Positions 16,216 through 24,207 of a DNA stretch of 64,000 nt are shown piece by piece. This DNA comes from Acidobacteriaceae bacterium (GTDB lineage: Bacteria > Acidobacteriota > Terriglobia > Terriglobales > Acidobacteriaceae). The notes under the pieces were generated by a model. That model had not been told where the DNA came from. It saw only the letters and a list, made by a program, of their open reading frames with translations, and searched no databases. The stretch's first letter is position 1, and every line of letters begins with the position of its first letter. The translations under genes and the position numbers were made by a program. The stretch covers positions 1 through 64,000 of the forward strand of contig PLCS01000012.1 in NCBI GenBank assembly GCA_003134855.1, in the 5' to 3' direction.

Positions 16216-17367
16216 TCAGCCTTCGGATTGCAGGCTCTTCCGCACCCGCTCCATGATCCCCAGGTAGAACGCCAGATTGTGGATTGTGTTCAGCGTGCCG
16301 GAGAGCGCCTCGCCGGATTGCATCAGGTGGCGCAGATAGGCGCGCGAGTAACGCCGGCAGACAGGGCAGTTGCAGGCGGGGTCGGGCGGGCCTTGATCTT
16401 CGGCGTAGCGCGCGCCCTTGATGTTCAGCCGCCCCTCGCTGGTGAAGAGCAGTCCATGGCGCGCCGCGCGGGTGGGCAGTACGCAGTCCATCATGTCCAC
16501 ACCTATGCGCGCGTAGGCCTCGATCTCGTCCGGGTAGCCGACGCCCATCACGTAGCGCGGCTTATCGGCGGGAAGCAGAGGCAGCACCTCGGCGATCATC
16601 TCCATCGTCAGCTCGCGCGGCTCGCCCACGCTCAGCCCGCCAATCGCATAGCCGTCGAAGTCCATCTCCACCAGCTGCTCGGCGCTCTGGCGGCGCAGAT
16701 CGCGATACATTCCGCCTTGCACAATGCCGAAGAGGCTTTGCGTGCGAACTTCGCTCCCTGGTCTCAAAATCGAGACCAGGGGCACCCGTTCTTCCTGGAG
16801 GTTGTTGAACCACGGAACTTCGTGTTGGTGCGCGCGGAAGTGGTCGAGCGAGCGCCTCGCCCAGGCCATCGTCAGCCGCAGGCTCTCTTGCGCGCGGCCG
16901 CGCTCGGCGGGATATTCCGTGCATTCATCGAAGGCCATGCAAATGTCCGCGCCCAGCGCGATTTGAACATCAATGGAATGTTCCGGAGAAAAGAAATGGC
17001 TGCTGCCGTCCAGATGCGAGCGAAAGCTCACGCCCTCGTCGCTGACCTTGCGCAGCGCGCTCAAACTGAAAACCTGAAAGCCGCCCGAATCGGTCAGCAG
17101 CGCTCGCGGCCAACTCATGAAGCGGTGCAGCCCGCCCATGCGCCCGATTGCCTCATGGCCGGGGCGCAGATAGAGATGATAGGTATTGGCAAGAATGATC
17201 TCCGCGCCGAGGGCTTCGAGCACCTCCTGCGAAACAGCCTTCACCGTCCCGGCCGTGCCCACCGGCATGAAGACCGGCGTTTCGACGCTCCGGTGCGGCA
17301 GATACATCCGCCCCCGCCGTCCGCCGCTTGCGCTTGTTGCCAGAATGCTGAAGTCAAGGCCCATCAT
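16216..17367 (-). CDS. tgt: Queuine tRNA-guanine transglycosylase with an in-frame insertion
   Basis: Exchanges the wobble guanine of GUN-anticodon tRNAs for preQ1, a step to queuosine. The enzyme has 383 aa. Active-site motifs are intact: TDSGGFQVFS (general acid/base Asp), LFGIVQGG, GYAIGGLSVGE and MDCVLPTRAARHG (nucleophile Asp). The zinc ligands are CNCPVCRRYSRAYL plus the His of TIHNL. Between MAWARRS and LFGIVQGG there are about 23 extra residues compared with E. coli Tgt, encoded by a hairpin repeat bordered by GAAGTTC direct repeats (see separate entry). Start ATG 17367 or 17364. It follows folK after six bases, so the two are one transcript. Confidence 0.95.
   Translation of the reverse strand: MMGLDFSILATSASGGRRGRMYLPHRSVETPVFMPVGTAGTVKAVSQEVLEALGAEIILANTYHLYLRPGHEAIGRMGGLHRFMSWPRALLTDSGGFQVFSLSALRKVSDEGVSFRSHLDGSSHFFSPEHSIDVQIALGADICMAFDECTEYPAERGRAQESLRLTMAWARRSLDHFRAHQHEVPWFNNLQEERVPLVSILRPGSEVRTQSLFGIVQGGMYRDLRRQSAEQLVEMDFDGYAIGGLSVGEPRELTMEMIAEVLPLLPADKPRYVMGVGYPDEIEAYARIGVDMMDCVLPTRAARHGLLFTSEGRLNIKGARYAEDQGPPDPACNCPVCRRYSRAYLRHLMQSGEALSGTLNTIHNLAFYLGIMERVRKSLQSEG
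16746..16821. repeat. Hairpin repeat inserted in frame within tgt
   Basis: The 7-base sequence GAACTTC occurs at 16746-16752 and 16815-16821, exactly 69 bases apart, like a target-site duplication. Between them is a perfect 10-bp stem, CCCTGGTCTC (16756-16765) and GAGACCAGGG (16772-16781), with an AAAATC loop, followed by GGCACCC. The same design (stem, AAAATC/GATTTT loop, GGCACCC or GGCCACCC flank) occurs between genes at 35298, 35381, 36348 and 36620. Removing 69 bases restores normal Tgt spacing and keeps the frame. Confidence 0.8.
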
Positions 17368-17373
17368 ACGATT

Positions 17374-17907
17374 TTACCGGGCGGCCCATGCTTCGCTTTC
17401 AATCCGGACTACCGCATCGGACTCGGCTTTCGCGGCTTCGATCAATCTGGTGTGAAGTTGCCCTACCGTCTTTGCGACTCCAGGAACGACGGTCTGCGGC
17501 GCAATCTCGTTCAACGGAATCAGGACAAAGGCGCGCTCCGCCAGCCGCGGGTGAGGAATCTCCAGCCCCGGTTCGCGGATGACGAACTCGCCAAAGAGCA
17601 GAATGTCCAGGTCCAGCGTTCGCGGCCCATTCGCGATGCCCGCAGTCCGGTCGCGGCCAAACTCCTGCTCGATGGCCAGTAACCCCTTCAGCAGCGTACG
17701 CGGCTCAAGCTCCGTCTCCAGCTCGACCACCGCATTCACAAACCGCGGCTGCTCGGCGAAGCCCACCGGTGCGGTTGAGTAAAGCGACGACCGGCGCGTT
17801 ACCCGCCCCAGCGATTCAAGGCGCAAGGTCGCCGCCTCCAGAGTCGCCTCCGGCGCGCCTGCCCAACTGGCCAGGTTCGCGCCCATCCCAATGTATGTAG
17901 TGCGCAT
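17374..17907 (-). CDS. folK: 2-amino-4-hydroxy-6-hydroxymethyldihydropteridine pyrophosphokinase
   Basis: Transfers pyrophosphate from ATP to 6-hydroxymethyl-7,8-dihydropterin in folate synthesis. At 177 aa it has HPPK length. The N terminus MRTTYIGMGANLASW carries the GxNL motif. RFVNAVVELETELEP is the pterin-binding segment, and GPRTLDLDILLFGE is the family signature with the two metal-binding aspartates. HPRLAERAFVLIPL completes it. It sits between accD (36 bases upstream) and tgt (six bases downstream) in the same direction, so a transcript accD-folK-tgt is likely. Confidence 0.95.
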   Translation of the reverse strand: MRTTYIGMGANLASWAGAPEATLEAATLRLESLGRVTRRSSLYSTAPVGFAEQPRFVNAVVELETELEPRTLLKGLLAIEQEFGRDRTAGIANGPRTLDLDILLFGEFVIREPGLEIPHPRLAERAFVLIPLNEIAPQTVVPGVAKTVGQLHTRLIEAAKAESDAVVRIESEAWAAR

Positions 17908-17943
17908 AACTTCAGAGTATCCCGATTGGTAGAAAACAGCCCA

Positions 17944-18801
17944 TCACGCCACTGCGGAAACCTGCATGAAATGTAACGCGCGCGTCAGGTAGGCCTTCAA
18001 ATCCCGGCGATGAACCACCGCGTCGAGGAAGCCCTTTTCCAGCAGGAACTCCGAGCGCTGAAAGCCCTCGGGCAGCTTCTGGCGAATCGTCTGCTCGATG
18101 ACCCGCGGGCCGGCAAAGCCGATCAGAGCGCCCGGCTCGGCGATATTCAGGTCGCCGAGCATGGCAAAGCTGGCCGTCACGCCGCCGGTGGTGGGGTCGG
18201 TCAGCACAGAGATGTACGGCACACGCGCATCGTCCAGTTGCGCCAGCGCCGAGGAGATTTTGGCCATCTGCATCAGGCTGGCCACGCCCTCCATCATGCG
18301 CGCCCCGCCCGAGGCCGCAACAATGATCAGCGGCTTGCGTCCCACGCGTGCGCGATCCACGGCGCGGGCAATCGTCTCGCCCACTACCGCGCCCATCGAG
18401 CCGCCGATGAAGCTGTATTCCATCGCGCTGAGTACCACCGCATGCGGCCCCAGCCGGCCAGTCGCGTTGAGAATCGCGTCGTCGAGACCGGTCTTCTCCC
18501 GCGCCGTGCGCAGCCGCTGCTTGTAGGACTTCACGTCGGTAAAGTTCAATGGGTCGGTCGAGCGCAGCCCGCCGTCCACCAGCTCATAGCCTGGCTCCAG
18601 CAGCAGATCGATCCGCTGCCGCGCGCCGATCTTGAAGTGATGCTGGCAGATGGGGCAGACATTCAGGTTGGCGGCAAGCTCCGCTTTCCAGAGCGGCGCC
18701 CGGCAGCCCACACACTTGATCCACAGTCCCTCGGTGCGCACACGCGATTCCACCGCGCTCCTTAGGCTGGAACCGTACTCCTCACGCTTGAACCAGGTCA
18801 T
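17944..18801 (-). CDS. accD: Acetyl-CoA carboxylase carboxyltransferase beta subunit
   Basis: Beta subunit of the carboxyltransferase that moves carboxyl from biotin to acetyl-CoA, giving malonyl-CoA for fatty-acid synthesis. The protein has 285 aa. The N-terminal four-cysteine zinc ribbon is CVGCRAP then CPICQHH (residues ~36-58). The crotonase-like core has DAILNATGRLGPHAVV, GGSMGAVVGE, VAASGGARMMEG and the glycine-rich FAGPRVIEQT. It should pair with AccA, which is not in the window. The start ATG 18801 gives the usual N terminus (MTWFKREEYG). Confidence 0.96.
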   Translation of the reverse strand: MTWFKREEYGSSLRSAVESRVRTEGLWIKCVGCRAPLWKAELAANLNVCPICQHHFKIGARQRIDLLLEPGYELVDGGLRSTDPLNFTDVKSYKQRLRTAREKTGLDDAILNATGRLGPHAVVLSAMEYSFIGGSMGAVVGETIARAVDRARVGRKPLIIVAASGGARMMEGVASLMQMAKISSALAQLDDARVPYISVLTDPTTGGVTASFAMLGDLNIAEPGALIGFAGPRVIEQTIRQKLPEGFQRSEFLLEKGFLDAVVHRRDLKAYLTRALHFMQVSAVA

Positions 18802-18821
18802 TTAGCTCCTAAGTGTAGCTT

Positions 18822-18919
18822 TCAGCCGTCAGCCGCCAGCCATCAGATTTCTATGCTGCTTATCACTACCAACTGAAAATGTTGACCGCTCACAAATTGC
18901 TGATAGCTGATAGCTCCCT
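18822..18919. repeat. Two heptanucleotide repeat arrays between cobO and accD
   Basis: Array 1 (18822-18849): TCAGCCG, TCAGCCG, CCAGCCA, TCAGATT. Array 2 (18899-18919): GCTGATA, GCTGATA, GCTCCCT, ending one base before the cobO stop codon. Both have an exact 7-base period, and array 2 on the opposite strand (TATCAGC) resembles array 1, so they face each other across about 50 bases. Confidence 0.75.
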
Positions 18920-18920
18920 C

Positions 18921-19457
18921 TCAAAATTCTATGCCGCGCTGCGCCAAAATGCCCTTCTGGTAAGCGTGCTTCACCTCGCGCATCTCGGTCACCGTATCGG
19001 CCAGCTCCACCAGCAAGGGGTGGGCATTGCGCCCGGTCAGAATCACATGCACCATCTCCGGCCGCGAGCGCAGCGCCTCGGCCACCACCGCCGCGTCCAG
19101 CATTCCGTAGCTGATCGCGTAATTGATCTCGTCCAGCACCACCATATCCCACTCGCCGGAGTCGATCGCCGCGCGCGCCTCCGCCCAGGCCGCCTCCACC
19201 AGGCGAATGTCCTCCGGATCGGTCTCAGCGCCACCCACCTTCACAAAGCCCCGGCCCATTTGCTTGAGCACGAACTTGTCGCCGAAGGCCTCGACCGCGT
19301 CCAGTTCGCCGTAGTGCCAGGAGCCCTTGAGAAACTGGAGCATCAGCACCCGCATCCCGTTGCCAACGGCGCGCAGAGCCGTCCCCATGGCAGCGGTCGT
19401 CTTGCCCTTGCCGGGTCCGGTGTTGATCAGAATCAGTCCGCGTCGTGAATCGGTCAT
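18921..19457 (-). CDS. cobO: Corrinoid adenosyltransferase
   Basis: Transfers the adenosyl group of ATP to cob(I)alamin or cob(I)yrinate diamide (CobO/BtuR family). The protein has 178 aa from ATG 19457. The P-loop is NTGPGKGKTTAAMG (residues ~11-24), and the family motifs FLKGSWHYGE, WDMVVLDEINYAI and VILTGRNAHP are present. A longer frame to 19583 is rejected because it runs through the heptamer repeats. No other cobalamin gene or riboswitch is adjacent, so it may serve salvage of corrinoids. Confidence 0.94.
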   Translation of the reverse strand: MTDSRRGLILINTGPGKGKTTAAMGTALRAVGNGMRVLMLQFLKGSWHYGELDAVEAFGDKFVLKQMGRGFVKVGGAETDPEDIRLVEAAWAEARAAIDSGEWDMVVLDEINYAISYGMLDAAVVAEALRSRPEMVHVILTGRNAHPLLVELADTVTEMREVKHAYQKGILAQRGIEF

Positions 19458-19459
19458 CA

Positions 19460-19602
19460 CAGTTCTCAGTTCACAGTTTTCAGTTGTCAGTAAAAAGCAA
19501 CCGGCGTTCAGGAAAGACTTGGGAAGCAACTGCCGATCTATACAATTCATTGTACCGGCGCGCCAACAACTGAAAACTGACAACTGAGAACTGAGAACTG
19601 CT
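19460..19602. repeat. Inverted pair of heptanucleotide repeat arrays between rlmH and cobO
   Basis: Left array (19460-19494): CAGTTCT, CAGTTCA, CAGTTTT, CAGTTGT, CAGTAAA. Right array (19568-19602): AACTGAA, AACTGAC, AACTGAG, AACTGAG, AACTGCT. Each has five exact 7-base units. They are roughly reverse complements (CAGTT against AACTG) flanking 73 bases of unique sequence, so they could fold into a long hairpin. The right array ends two bases before the rlmH stop. Confidence 0.85.
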
Positions 19603-19604
19603 TC

Positions 19605-20054
19605 TCAGTGTCCCGCATGGTAGGGATGGCCGGTCAGAATCGCATAGGCGCGGTAAATCTGCTCGGCCATCACCAGCCGCGCCAGGGAGTGGGCCAGCGT
19701 CATCGGCCCCAGCGAGAGCAGCAGTTGCGCTCGCGCCCGCGCCCCGTCCGACCAGCCGTTGGCCGGCCCGATGGCAAACACGATCTGCTGCGCCCCCTCG
19801 TCGCGACGCGCGCCCAGCCACGCGGCAAAGGCCTCCGAGGTCATCTGCCGCCCGCGGCTGTCCAGCAGCACGGCCACGGCGGGTGTGCGCCCCTCCAGCC
19901 GTTCCAGCCAATCCAGCAGCGCCTCCTCGGTGCGGAAGGCCTGCGCCTTGCAGTGCGCAAAGGCCGAGCAGCGCCCCAGATAAACCGCGGTCAGCGCGTC
20001 GAACTCGTCCTTTGAGCCGGGGCGCGCGCCGATGTGCGCCAGAGTAAGGTTCAT
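19605..20054 (-). CDS. rlmH: 23S rRNA pseudouridine-1915 N3-methyltransferase
   Basis: SPOUT-class SAM methyltransferase that modifies pseudouridine 1915 in helix 69 of 23S rRNA. It has 149 aa from ATG 20054 (ATG 20066 adds four). SPOUT features are VLLDSRGRQMTSEAFA, the glycine-containing knot segment IVFAIGPANGWSD, LSLGPMTLAHSLARLVMAEQIYRA and the C-terminal HPYHAGH. These match RlmH closely, including the terminal YH that reaches the substrate. Its upstream end borders a nest of mobile repeats. Confidence 0.95.
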   Translation of the reverse strand: MNLTLAHIGARPGSKDEFDALTAVYLGRCSAFAHCKAQAFRTEEALLDWLERLEGRTPAVAVLLDSRGRQMTSEAFAAWLGARRDEGAQQIVFAIGPANGWSDGARARAQLLLSLGPMTLAHSLARLVMAEQIYRAYAILTGHPYHAGH

Positions 20055-20070
20055 GGAAGAGAGCATATCC

Positions 20071-20455
20071 TAGAGCGGTTCTCCAATACATATGTCCTTA
20101 CTAGGGCCTGTTTACACTACCCTGGTGGGCGGCGACGGGAGCCAATTTTTCTCAGATCGAGGAATGAGGAGTGACGGATACCGGGTGTATCCGAGCGACG
20201 ATGGACGAAGAGCTGGGGAAAATTGGCCCCGTCCCTTCGGGCTGCTGCGAAAATCCGTCCATACTTCATTCTCGCCCTCGACGGTGGACCCGCCACAGCC
20301 TTCGGGCTCGGCTTCGTCTGGCCGGATTTTCACTAGCAGCGCCACCCGCTGGCGTAGTATGAACAGGCCCTAGTTCTATCGAAGGTGGCTTTTTCTTAAG
20401 GAAAAAGCCACTCTGCGGCGTGGTTTCGGTATACAGCAATTGGAGAACCGCTATA
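20071..20455. mobile_element. Outer MITE-like element with 17-bp terminal inverted repeats
   Basis: TAGAGCGGTTCTCCAAT (20071-20087) is mirrored by ATTGGAGAACCGCTATA (20439-20455), one mismatch. No coding capacity is seen. Inside is a perfect 11-bp stem, GTGGCTTTTTC (20385-20395) with GAAAAAGCCAC (20401-20411). Without the inner element it would be about 110 bp. A non-autonomous miniature element is the best reading; no transposase is in the window. Confidence 0.7.
20100..20374. mobile_element. Inner MITE-like element nested in the outer one
   Basis: ACTAGGGCCTGTTTACACTAC (20100-20120, 21 bases) is mirrored by GTAGTATGAACAGGCCCTAG plus T (20354-20374) with three mismatches. CTAG at both ends may be a 4-base target duplication. 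Internally, CGAGGAATGAGGAGTGACGG near 20158 and CCGTCCATACTTCATTCTCG near 20255 extend the inverted symmetry. It carries no gene; a short open frame across it is fortuitous. Confidence 0.75.
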
Positions 20456-20846
20456 ACTGCGCCTCGAAGAGTGCATCGCAGCCAACGCGATGGGGGGCGT
20501 AGCCTCTGCCGCCAGGGCGTTGGAGTACCGCTAGGACTGTCCCAAAAATAGAACCCATTGTCCATTTTTTGGATTCACGTCGAAACTTCTACAGATATTC
20601 ATATTTTGTATCATTTTGACCAGGGAGAATAATCCTAGCAACCCTTTTATTTTCAGCAATAAAGCAACTATTTTCACTCTCTTGCGAGAATGGCAATCAA
20701 CCTGCTAATTCACTCTGATAAGTCGTGCCATCCTTTCTGGGGATAACGTCTACACCCCCCAACTGAGACGCTGAAACACAGAAAGCGGATCGAGAAGCTT
20801 CCTAAACGGGGCTTCCGGCCCCAAAGACTTTTTGGAGGAGATTTCA
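20456..20846 (+). promoter_or_regulatory. Leader/promoter region of the TonB receptor gene
   Basis: About 390 bases without a gene. A CCAACGC...GCGTTGG hairpin lies near 20482-20522, followed by a markedly AT-rich tract (20560-20700). The ribosome site GGAGGAG (20834-20840) stands six bases before ATG 20847. Promoter elements could not be fixed confidently. Confidence 0.5.
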
Positions 20847-23800
20847 ATGAAACTACGGCTCTGGAAATATCCGGCTCTCGCAGCAATGTTGCTGCTCTTG
20901 CTTATGCCTTCACTCGCGCAACAGAACACGGCAGTTCGTGGCAGTTTGATGGGCGTGGTGACGGATGCGAGCGGCGCAATTTTGCCGGATGCAAGCGTCA
21001 ACGTTACAGGACCTCAAGGCAGCTATGCTGCCAAAACCGACGGCATGGGCCGCTTCCTGATCCAGGCTCTTGTACCAGGCAGCTACGATGTCAAGGTGGA
21101 AGCGGCTGGCTTTAAGGCCTATGTTTCAGAAGGCAACCTTGTGACTGCCGGAAGCACCTCCTCACTTGACGTGCATATGCAAGTCGGAGCGGTGACGGAT
21201 ACTGTGCAGGTGCAAGCCGGCGCGGTGCAGATCGACACCCAGAGCACGGCGCTCGTCACACCACTGACCGACCAGCTTTATGAATCTCTTCCTCTGGCCC
21301 GTAACGTATCGGGCATCTTCGCACTGGCCCCCGGTGTAGTCTCGGGCGGCGGCACAGACACCCGGGGCAACGGAACCAACCCGTCGATCGGCGGCGCTTC
21401 GGGCCTTGAGAACCTATACCTGGTGGATGGCGTCAACGTAACCGACCAGGCATACGGCGGCTTCGGCACCTATAACAGCATCGAGGGTGCGATTGGCACG
21501 GGCGTAAACCTGGCTTTCATCAAGGAAGTCGACATCAAGACGACCGCCTTCGAGCCGCAGTACGGCAAGGCTGCCGGCGGCATCGTCGAGATCGTCACCA
21601 AATCCGGTTCCAACAAGTTCCACGGCGCAATCGCGACCTATATGGGCCCCGGCGGTATGTGGGCGGCGCGTAATCAGACCTGCCTGCTCGGATATACAAC
21701 GACTGCGCCTGCTTGCCATTACGCCGATCCCCAGTATGACGCAGCCGGAGAGCTGGGCGGATATATTCCGGGCTTCAAGAACAAGATGTTCTTCTTCGGC
21801 GCCTTCGATCCGGCGGCCTCCCAACAGATCTTTGAGGCTCAGCCCGGCCAACCGCTTCACGGCACACAATATACCGAAACCCTCAACGAGCGCAGTTGGG
21901 CCGGCAAAATCAGCTATCAGCCCTTCGATAAGACTCAGCTTGAAGCCTCAGCCTTCGGTGATCCTTCGTTCAGCAACTCGATTTTGGCAACCTACAATGC
22001 GGTTTCAGCGGATGTTGTGGCCCATCGGTACAACTTCGGCAATACCAACACCGTGCTGCGCGTGAACCAGACCATCACGCCCACCTGGAATGTGAACCTG
22101 AGCTATATGTATAATATGGCCCATTTCAATTCCTATCCGAAGATCAACAAATACCAGGTTCAAGATCGCACGGTTAGTCCCTTCATCACCTACTACGTGG
22201 GCAATTACAATCCCACCAAGAGCGACGACTATGCGCTCAACGTCGATACCCAGAAGGTTGTTAACTTCCTGGGCCAGCACACTTTTTCGGTCGGTTATAC
22301 CTACGAACACACAAACTTCATCAACAAGGCTTTGCTCACCGGCGCTGGGTACGCCATTCCGGGCTTCAACGCAGCTGGCAACGCGGTTAATGTAGGCTCT
22401 CACAGCGCGGCCGTCGGCCAGATGACCAACGCCAGATTCTACTTGTATCCGGCGAAGAATACTGATGGCACCGCTAACACCTCTTGCACCTATTGCGCCA
22501 TGGACAACGGCGTACCGGTTTACCTTCAGGTGATCCGTGGCACCTACTCGAATACGAGCGTTCTTGCTACCTCGCGTTATCACGTAGCATGGGGTAACGA
22601 CTCCTGGCAGTTGGGACGCCACTTGAACGTCGGACTCGGCCTCCGCTGGGAAGAGCAGTGGTACGCCGGTACGCTGATGAAGTACCTGTGGAATGACAAC
22701 TGGTCTCCGCGTTTGGGTATCAACTGGGATCCCAAGGGCGACCACCGGACCAAGATCTTCGCCAACTACGCGCGCTACCAGTCGGTATTGCCTCTGGACG
22801 CCGCGATCCGCCAGTTGGGCAACGAGCAGGATGACACCTCCTACTACTTCGCGCCCAAGACCATAGGCGACGTCGTCGGTGGCCCCATAGAGTTCGATGC
22901 CAACGGATCGGCGATCGTCGTTCCCGATTCTGCTCACACGCTGAACGGTCTTACCAAGAACTCAACCACCAGCTTCGGCAAACCCAGTTTCGCCTCCTCC
23001 ACAGGTGAAGGCATCATTCCCGGCACCAAAATGGAGTACGAGAACGAGTACGTGGTCGGCATCCAGCGCGAAATCGTTCCCGGCTCGATGCTCGGTGTTC
23101 GCTACACGGATCGCCGCCTGGGCCGCATCGTGGAAGACATCGGATCAGAGTCGCCTGAAGGCTCGCTTATCGACTATGGCTACGCCGGCGGCATTGCCAA
23201 CGTTTCCGCCAGCACCGACGACTTCGTGAACGAGAATGAAGTCGTCTACACTCCGAGCGATTGGGCAAAAGCCAACGGCGCCAACACCCCTGGATCGGTT
23301 ACTGCGGCTAATTACGTTGCCCCGGCTGCTGGCTGCACCATCGACAATGACACCTCGGTGGCCAACGGCGACTTCTTCCGTAAGTACGACGGGTCTGCCT
23401 ATAACGGCGCCTGCGTCACCAACTATGCAACCGGTGCCGGCGACAACGGCTCGGATGGCAAGCCAGACGGCTTCGCCGATCCAACCCGCAAGTATCAGGA
23501 GTTGGTCGTCGAATTTGCTCGCAACATGAAGAACAACTGGCAGGCGCGCGTTAACTACCGCTATGCCCGCCTCTTCGGTAACTACGAGGGCTTTTTCCGC
23601 AACGATAATGGACAGTCGGACCCCGGCATCAGCTCGCTCTTCGACTTCACCAACGGCGCCATCGCCCTACTTGGCGACCAGACCACGCCCGGCCTGCTCA
23701 ATACAGACCGACGCATGGTATTCAACGCGGATGTTTCTTACGTGGTAAACGAGAATACGCGGTATATCAGCATGCTGAAGGGCCTGAATTTCGGCATGAA

Positions 23801-24134
23801 CGTGCGCGGCCAGAGCGGCGCGCCACTGAGCGCTTATGCCAGCCATCCGATCTACCTGAATACCGGTGAGGTTCCGATCGGCGGACGCGGCACCAAGGGT
23901 ACCCTGCCTTCTCGCCGTCAGCTCGACCTGCACGCCGATTATCCCTGGAAGATTCACGCGAACTATACGATGAAGTTCGCCTTCGACGCCTTCAATGTGA
24001 CGAACACGAAGATGACCTCCTCTAAGTTGCAGAACCTTGATATCGGGCCTGGCGTCTCCAACCCTGACTACAACAAGATCTCCGGCTATCAGGGTCCGTT
24101 CTACGCTCGTGCCAGCGTCAAGTTCGAGTTCTAA
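20847..24134 (+). CDS. TonB-dependent receptor with carboxypeptidase-regulatory domain (Oar-like)
   Basis: Outer-membrane receptor of 1095 aa, typical of the large family in acidobacteria. The signal peptide is LWKYPALAAMLLLLLMPSLA, cleaved near residue 26. Residues ~30-115 form the carboxypeptidase-regulatory fold (GVVTDASGAILPDASVNVTG). The plug follows, with NVSGIFALAPGV, the YLVDGVNVTDQ segment and PQYGKAAGGIVEIVTKSGSN. The rest is beta-barrel strands rich in aromatic residues, ending in ARASVKFEF with the C-terminal Phe needed for barrel assembly. Such receptors take up large ligands, often oligosaccharides; the ligand is not predictable. An excellent ribosome site fixes the start. A terminator separates it from the GWxTD gene. 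Confidence 0.92.
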   Translation: MKLRLWKYPALAAMLLLLLMPSLAQQNTAVRGSLMGVVTDASGAILPDASVNVTGPQGSYAAKTDGMGRFLIQALVPGSYDVKVEAAGFKAYVSEGNLVTAGSTSSLDVHMQVGAVTDTVQVQAGAVQIDTQSTALVTPLTDQLYESLPLARNVSGIFALAPGVVSGGGTDTRGNGTNPSIGGASGLENLYLVDGVNVTDQAYGGFGTYNSIEGAIGTGVNLAFIKEVDIKTTAFEPQYGKAAGGIVEIVTKSGSNKFHGAIATYMGPGGMWAARNQTCLLGYTTTAPACHYADPQYDAAGELGGYIPGFKNKMFFFGAFDPAASQQIFEAQPGQPLHGTQYTETLNERSWAGKISYQPFDKTQLEASAFGDPSFSNSILATYNAVSADVVAHRYNFGNTNTVLRVNQTITPTWNVNLSYMYNMAHFNSYPKINKYQVQDRTVSPFITYYVGNYNPTKSDDYALNVDTQKVVNFLGQHTFSVGYTYEHTNFINKALLTGAGYAIPGFNAAGNAVNVGSHSAAVGQMTNARFYLYPAKNTDGTANTSCTYCAMDNGVPVYLQVIRGTYSNTSVLATSRYHVAWGNDSWQLGRHLNVGLGLRWEEQWYAGTLMKYLWNDNWSPRLGINWDPKGDHRTKIFANYARYQSVLPLDAAIRQLGNEQDDTSYYFAPKTIGDVVGGPIEFDANGSAIVVPDSAHTLNGLTKNSTTSFGKPSFASSTGEGIIPGTKMEYENEYVVGIQREIVPGSMLGVRYTDRRLGRIVEDIGSESPEGSLIDYGYAGGIANVSASTDDFVNENEVVYTPSDWAKANGANTPGSVTAANYVAPAAGCTIDNDTSVANGDFFRKYDGSAYNGACVTNYATGAGDNGSDGKPDGFADPTRKYQELVVEFARNMKNNWQARVNYRYARLFGNYEGFFRNDNGQSDPGISSLFDFTNGAIALLGDQTTPGLLNTDRRMVFNADVSYVVNENTRYISMLKGLNFGMNVRGQSGAPLSAYASHPIYLNTGEVPIGGRGTKGTLPSRRQLDLHADYPWKIHANYTMKFAFDAFNVTNTKMTSSKLQNLDIGPGVSNPDYNKISGYQGPFYARASVKFEF

Positions 24135-24158
24135 CCTTAGTCCAACATCCGCTACACT

Positions 24159-24190
24159 AGAGAGGAGGGATTTATCCCTCCTCTCTTTTC
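24159..24190 (+). terminator. Intrinsic terminator after the TonB receptor gene
   Basis: AGAGAGGAGGGA (24159-24170) pairs perfectly with TCCCTCCTCTCT (24175-24186) around TTTA, then TTTCTTTTC. The next gene begins 18 bases later, so some read-through may feed it. Confidence 0.9.
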
Positions 24191-24207
24191 TTTTCAGGAG
24201 CATTTCC

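Noticed and set aside
18921..19583. Longer cobO reading from 19583
   Set aside because: The extension translates heptanucleotide repeats and lacks a ribosome site; the family N terminus is at 19457.
20092..20373. A 93-codon frame just after rlmH
   Set aside because: It coincides with the inner MITE-like element and has no family resemblance.
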